A model generated the notes under the pieces. It had not been told where the DNA came from. It was given only the letters and a program-made list of their open reading frames with translations, and did not search any database. From contig JAHRWO010000083.1 of NCBI GenBank assembly GCA_019105125.1, positions 1 through 7,472 of the forward strand: a DNA stretch of 7,472 nt, read 5' to 3'. Below, piece after piece: positions 6,479 to 7,472 of this stretch (the stretch's first letter is position 1; the number at the start of each line of letters is the position of its first letter). The translations under genes were made by a program, and so were the position numbers. The stretch comes from Flavobacterium sp. (GTDB lineage: Bacteria; Bacteroidota; Bacteroidia; Flavobacteriales; Flavobacteriaceae).

Positions 6479-7162
6479 ATGAATAGAGAAAGTAACGGAT
6501 ATACATTTTTGTTTGCGACTGTAATGGTAGTGTTAGTAGCTTCTGCATTAGCGTTTGCTGCAACAGCACTTAAGCCAGATCAAGAAGCAAATATTAAGAA
6601 AGAAAAAATGCAGTACATTCTAAAATCGTTTGGAGTAGCTGTAGATAGAGATGCTTCTGAAGAAGCATACAAAAAACACATCATTAGTGAAGTAGTTTTT
6701 GACGAGAACGGAACAGAAATCAGCAAAGAAGCTTTTACAGTTGATATCGCTAAAGAAAAAGGAAAATTTCCAATTTTCAATGCTGAAAAAGATGGTAAAA
6801 AATTCTATGTTATTCCAGTAAGAGGAATGGGATTATGGGATGCTATCTGGGGTTATGTTTCGGTTGACGAAAACTTAAAAGTTGATGGAATTGTATTTGA
6901 CCATAAAGCTGAAACTCCTGGTTTAGGAGGTGAAATTACTCAAGATTATTTCCAAAAAAGTTTTATTGGAGAGAGTGTTTTTGACGCTAACGGAAACTTA
7001 CAAGGTTTAAAAGTAGTTAAAGGATACCAAGGAAAAGACAACAAAGCGGATGGTGAAGTTGATGCAATCTCTGGAGCTACTTTAACTGGTAATGGTGTAA
7101 CCGAAATGTTAGTTAGAGGTTTAAAACCATATGAAAAATATTTAAAATCTAATAAAAAATAA
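6479..7162 (+). CDS. nqrC: Na+-translocating NADH:quinone oxidoreductase subunit C
   Basis: NqrC carries the second covalently bound FMN of Na+-NQR and passes electrons from the membrane iron centre towards NqrB. The 227-residue protein has one N-terminal membrane helix (about 9-29) followed by a soluble FMN-binding domain on the periplasmic side. Recognisable blocks are PVRGMGLWDAIWGYV (113-127), the HKAETPGLGGEI loop (142-153) and the flavinylation motif DAISGATLT at 195-203, in which Thr201 corresponds to Thr225 of Vibrio cholerae NqrC. Here the motif is fully canonical, unlike that of the neighbouring NqrB. Attachment of FMN would need an ApbE flavin transferase, which is not in this window. 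The protein is somewhat shorter than the ~257-residue Vibrio form but has all core motifs. It starts 2 bases after nqrB, and nqrD starts 5 bases after it. Confidence 0.97.
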   Translation: MNRESNGYTFLFATVMVVLVASALAFAATALKPDQEANIKKEKMQYILKSFGVAVDRDASEEAYKKHIISEVVFDENGTEISKEAFTVDIAKEKGKFPIFNAEKDGKKFYVIPVRGMGLWDAIWGYVSVDENLKVDGIVFDHKAETPGLGGEITQDYFQKSFIGESVFDANGNLQGLKVVKGYQGKDNKADGEVDAISGATLTGNGVTEMLVRGLKPYEKYLKSNKK

Positions 7163-7167
7163 TCGTC

Positions 7168-7472
7168 ATGGCAGAAAACAACAAAGAAGGATTATTTTCA
7201 AAAAGTAATATTAAATTAATTACGAATCCATTTAATGACGATAACCCAGTAACAGTACAGGTATTAGGTATTTGTTCGGCTTTAGCGGTAACAGTTCAAA
7301 TGAAAAATGCCTTTGTAATGGCACTTTCAGTTACTGCGGTAGTAGCTTTTGGTAACGTAATTATATCATTATTAAGAAACTTAATTCCAAGTAGAATTCG
7401 TATCATTGTTCAGTTGGTTGTAGCAGCTGCTTTAGTAATTTTGGTTGACCAAATTTTGAAAGCGTATGCGTA
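7168..7472 (+). CDS. nqrD: Na+-translocating NADH:quinone oxidoreductase subunit D, 5' part
   Basis: NqrD is a six-helix membrane subunit that pairs with the homologous NqrE; together their cysteines hold an iron-sulfur centre in the middle of the membrane. The ATG at 7168 opens 101 complete codons and runs off the window (whole protein usually about 210 residues). The sequence is highly typical: NPFNDDNPVTVQVLGICSALAVTVQ at about 20-44, with Cys36 in the GICSAL motif matching iron ligand Cys29 of Vibrio cholerae NqrD, then SVTAVVAFGNVIISLLRNLIPSRIRIIVQLVV (about 54-85) and VDQILKAYA at the edge. Three hydrophobic segments are visible, near 28-45, 48-69 and 76-94. The N-terminus MAENNKEGLFSKSNIK is an extension of a few residues compared with Vibrio. 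Continuation into nqrE and nqrF is expected but not seen. Confidence 0.96.
   Translation, partial: MAENNKEGLFSKSNIKLITNPFNDDNPVTVQVLGICSALAVTVQMKNAFVMALSVTAVVAFGNVIISLLRNLIPSRIRIIVQLVVAAALVILVDQILKAYA

Noticed and set aside
6580..6780. 66-codon minus-strand open frame with a hydrophobic, Ser-rich product
   Set aside because: It is antisense to nqrC, in the segment coding the Lys/Glu-rich part of that protein, which automatically yields such a composition.
1..7472. A mobile element, defence system, CRISPR array or non-coding RNA gene
   Set aside because: Nearly all of the window is accounted for by intact or edge-cut core genes with similar composition; I saw no transposase, array-like repeats, tRNA-like fold or long unexplained gap.

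Overview
The window comes from an AT-rich member of the Bacteroidota, most likely a Flavobacterium or close relative in the Flavobacteriaceae. The evidence is a type IX secretion (T9SS) plug protein, a DUF3667 membrane protein, a Bacteroidota-type promoter (TTG, 21 bases, TAnnTTTG), A-rich translation starts without clear Shine-Dalgarno sequences, and the family resemblance of every protein. It reads as an ordinary chromosomal core region. I see no insertion sequence, tRNA, rRNA, CRISPR array or sign of recent transfer, and no gene-free stretch longer than 300 bases.

The left half is on the minus strand. Read in the direction of transcription, it starts at 3754 with a secreted T9SS plug protein (formerly DUF5103), then a zinc-ribbon/multi-pass membrane DUF3667 protein, then apaG. 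The gaps are only 2 and 3 bases, so these three genes look like one operon. After a 127-base gap comes pruA (L-glutamate gamma-semialdehyde dehydrogenase, proline catabolism), which runs off the left edge of the window. The gap before pruA holds a perfect 8-bp inverted repeat with a 3-base spacer, a plausible operator.

The right half is on the plus strand. It is the start of the nqr operon for the sodium-translocating NADH:quinone oxidoreductase: nqrA, nqrB, nqrC and the first part of nqrD, with gaps of 5, 2 and 5 bases. NqrA feeds quinone-linked electron transfer, NqrB and NqrC carry covalent FMN, and NqrD contributes to the membrane iron centre. nqrE and nqrF presumably follow beyond the right edge.

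The plug operon and the nqr operon diverge from a 194-base control region (3755-3948). The nqr promoter there shows that NqrA starts at 3949, not at the upstream in-frame starts at 3883/3886. I did not find a convincing undescribed system. The points most worth a second look are the pruA palindrome, the SGET (not SGAT) flavin-attachment motif in NqrB, the NqrA start, and the uncharacterised DUF3667 protein coupled to a T9SS component.
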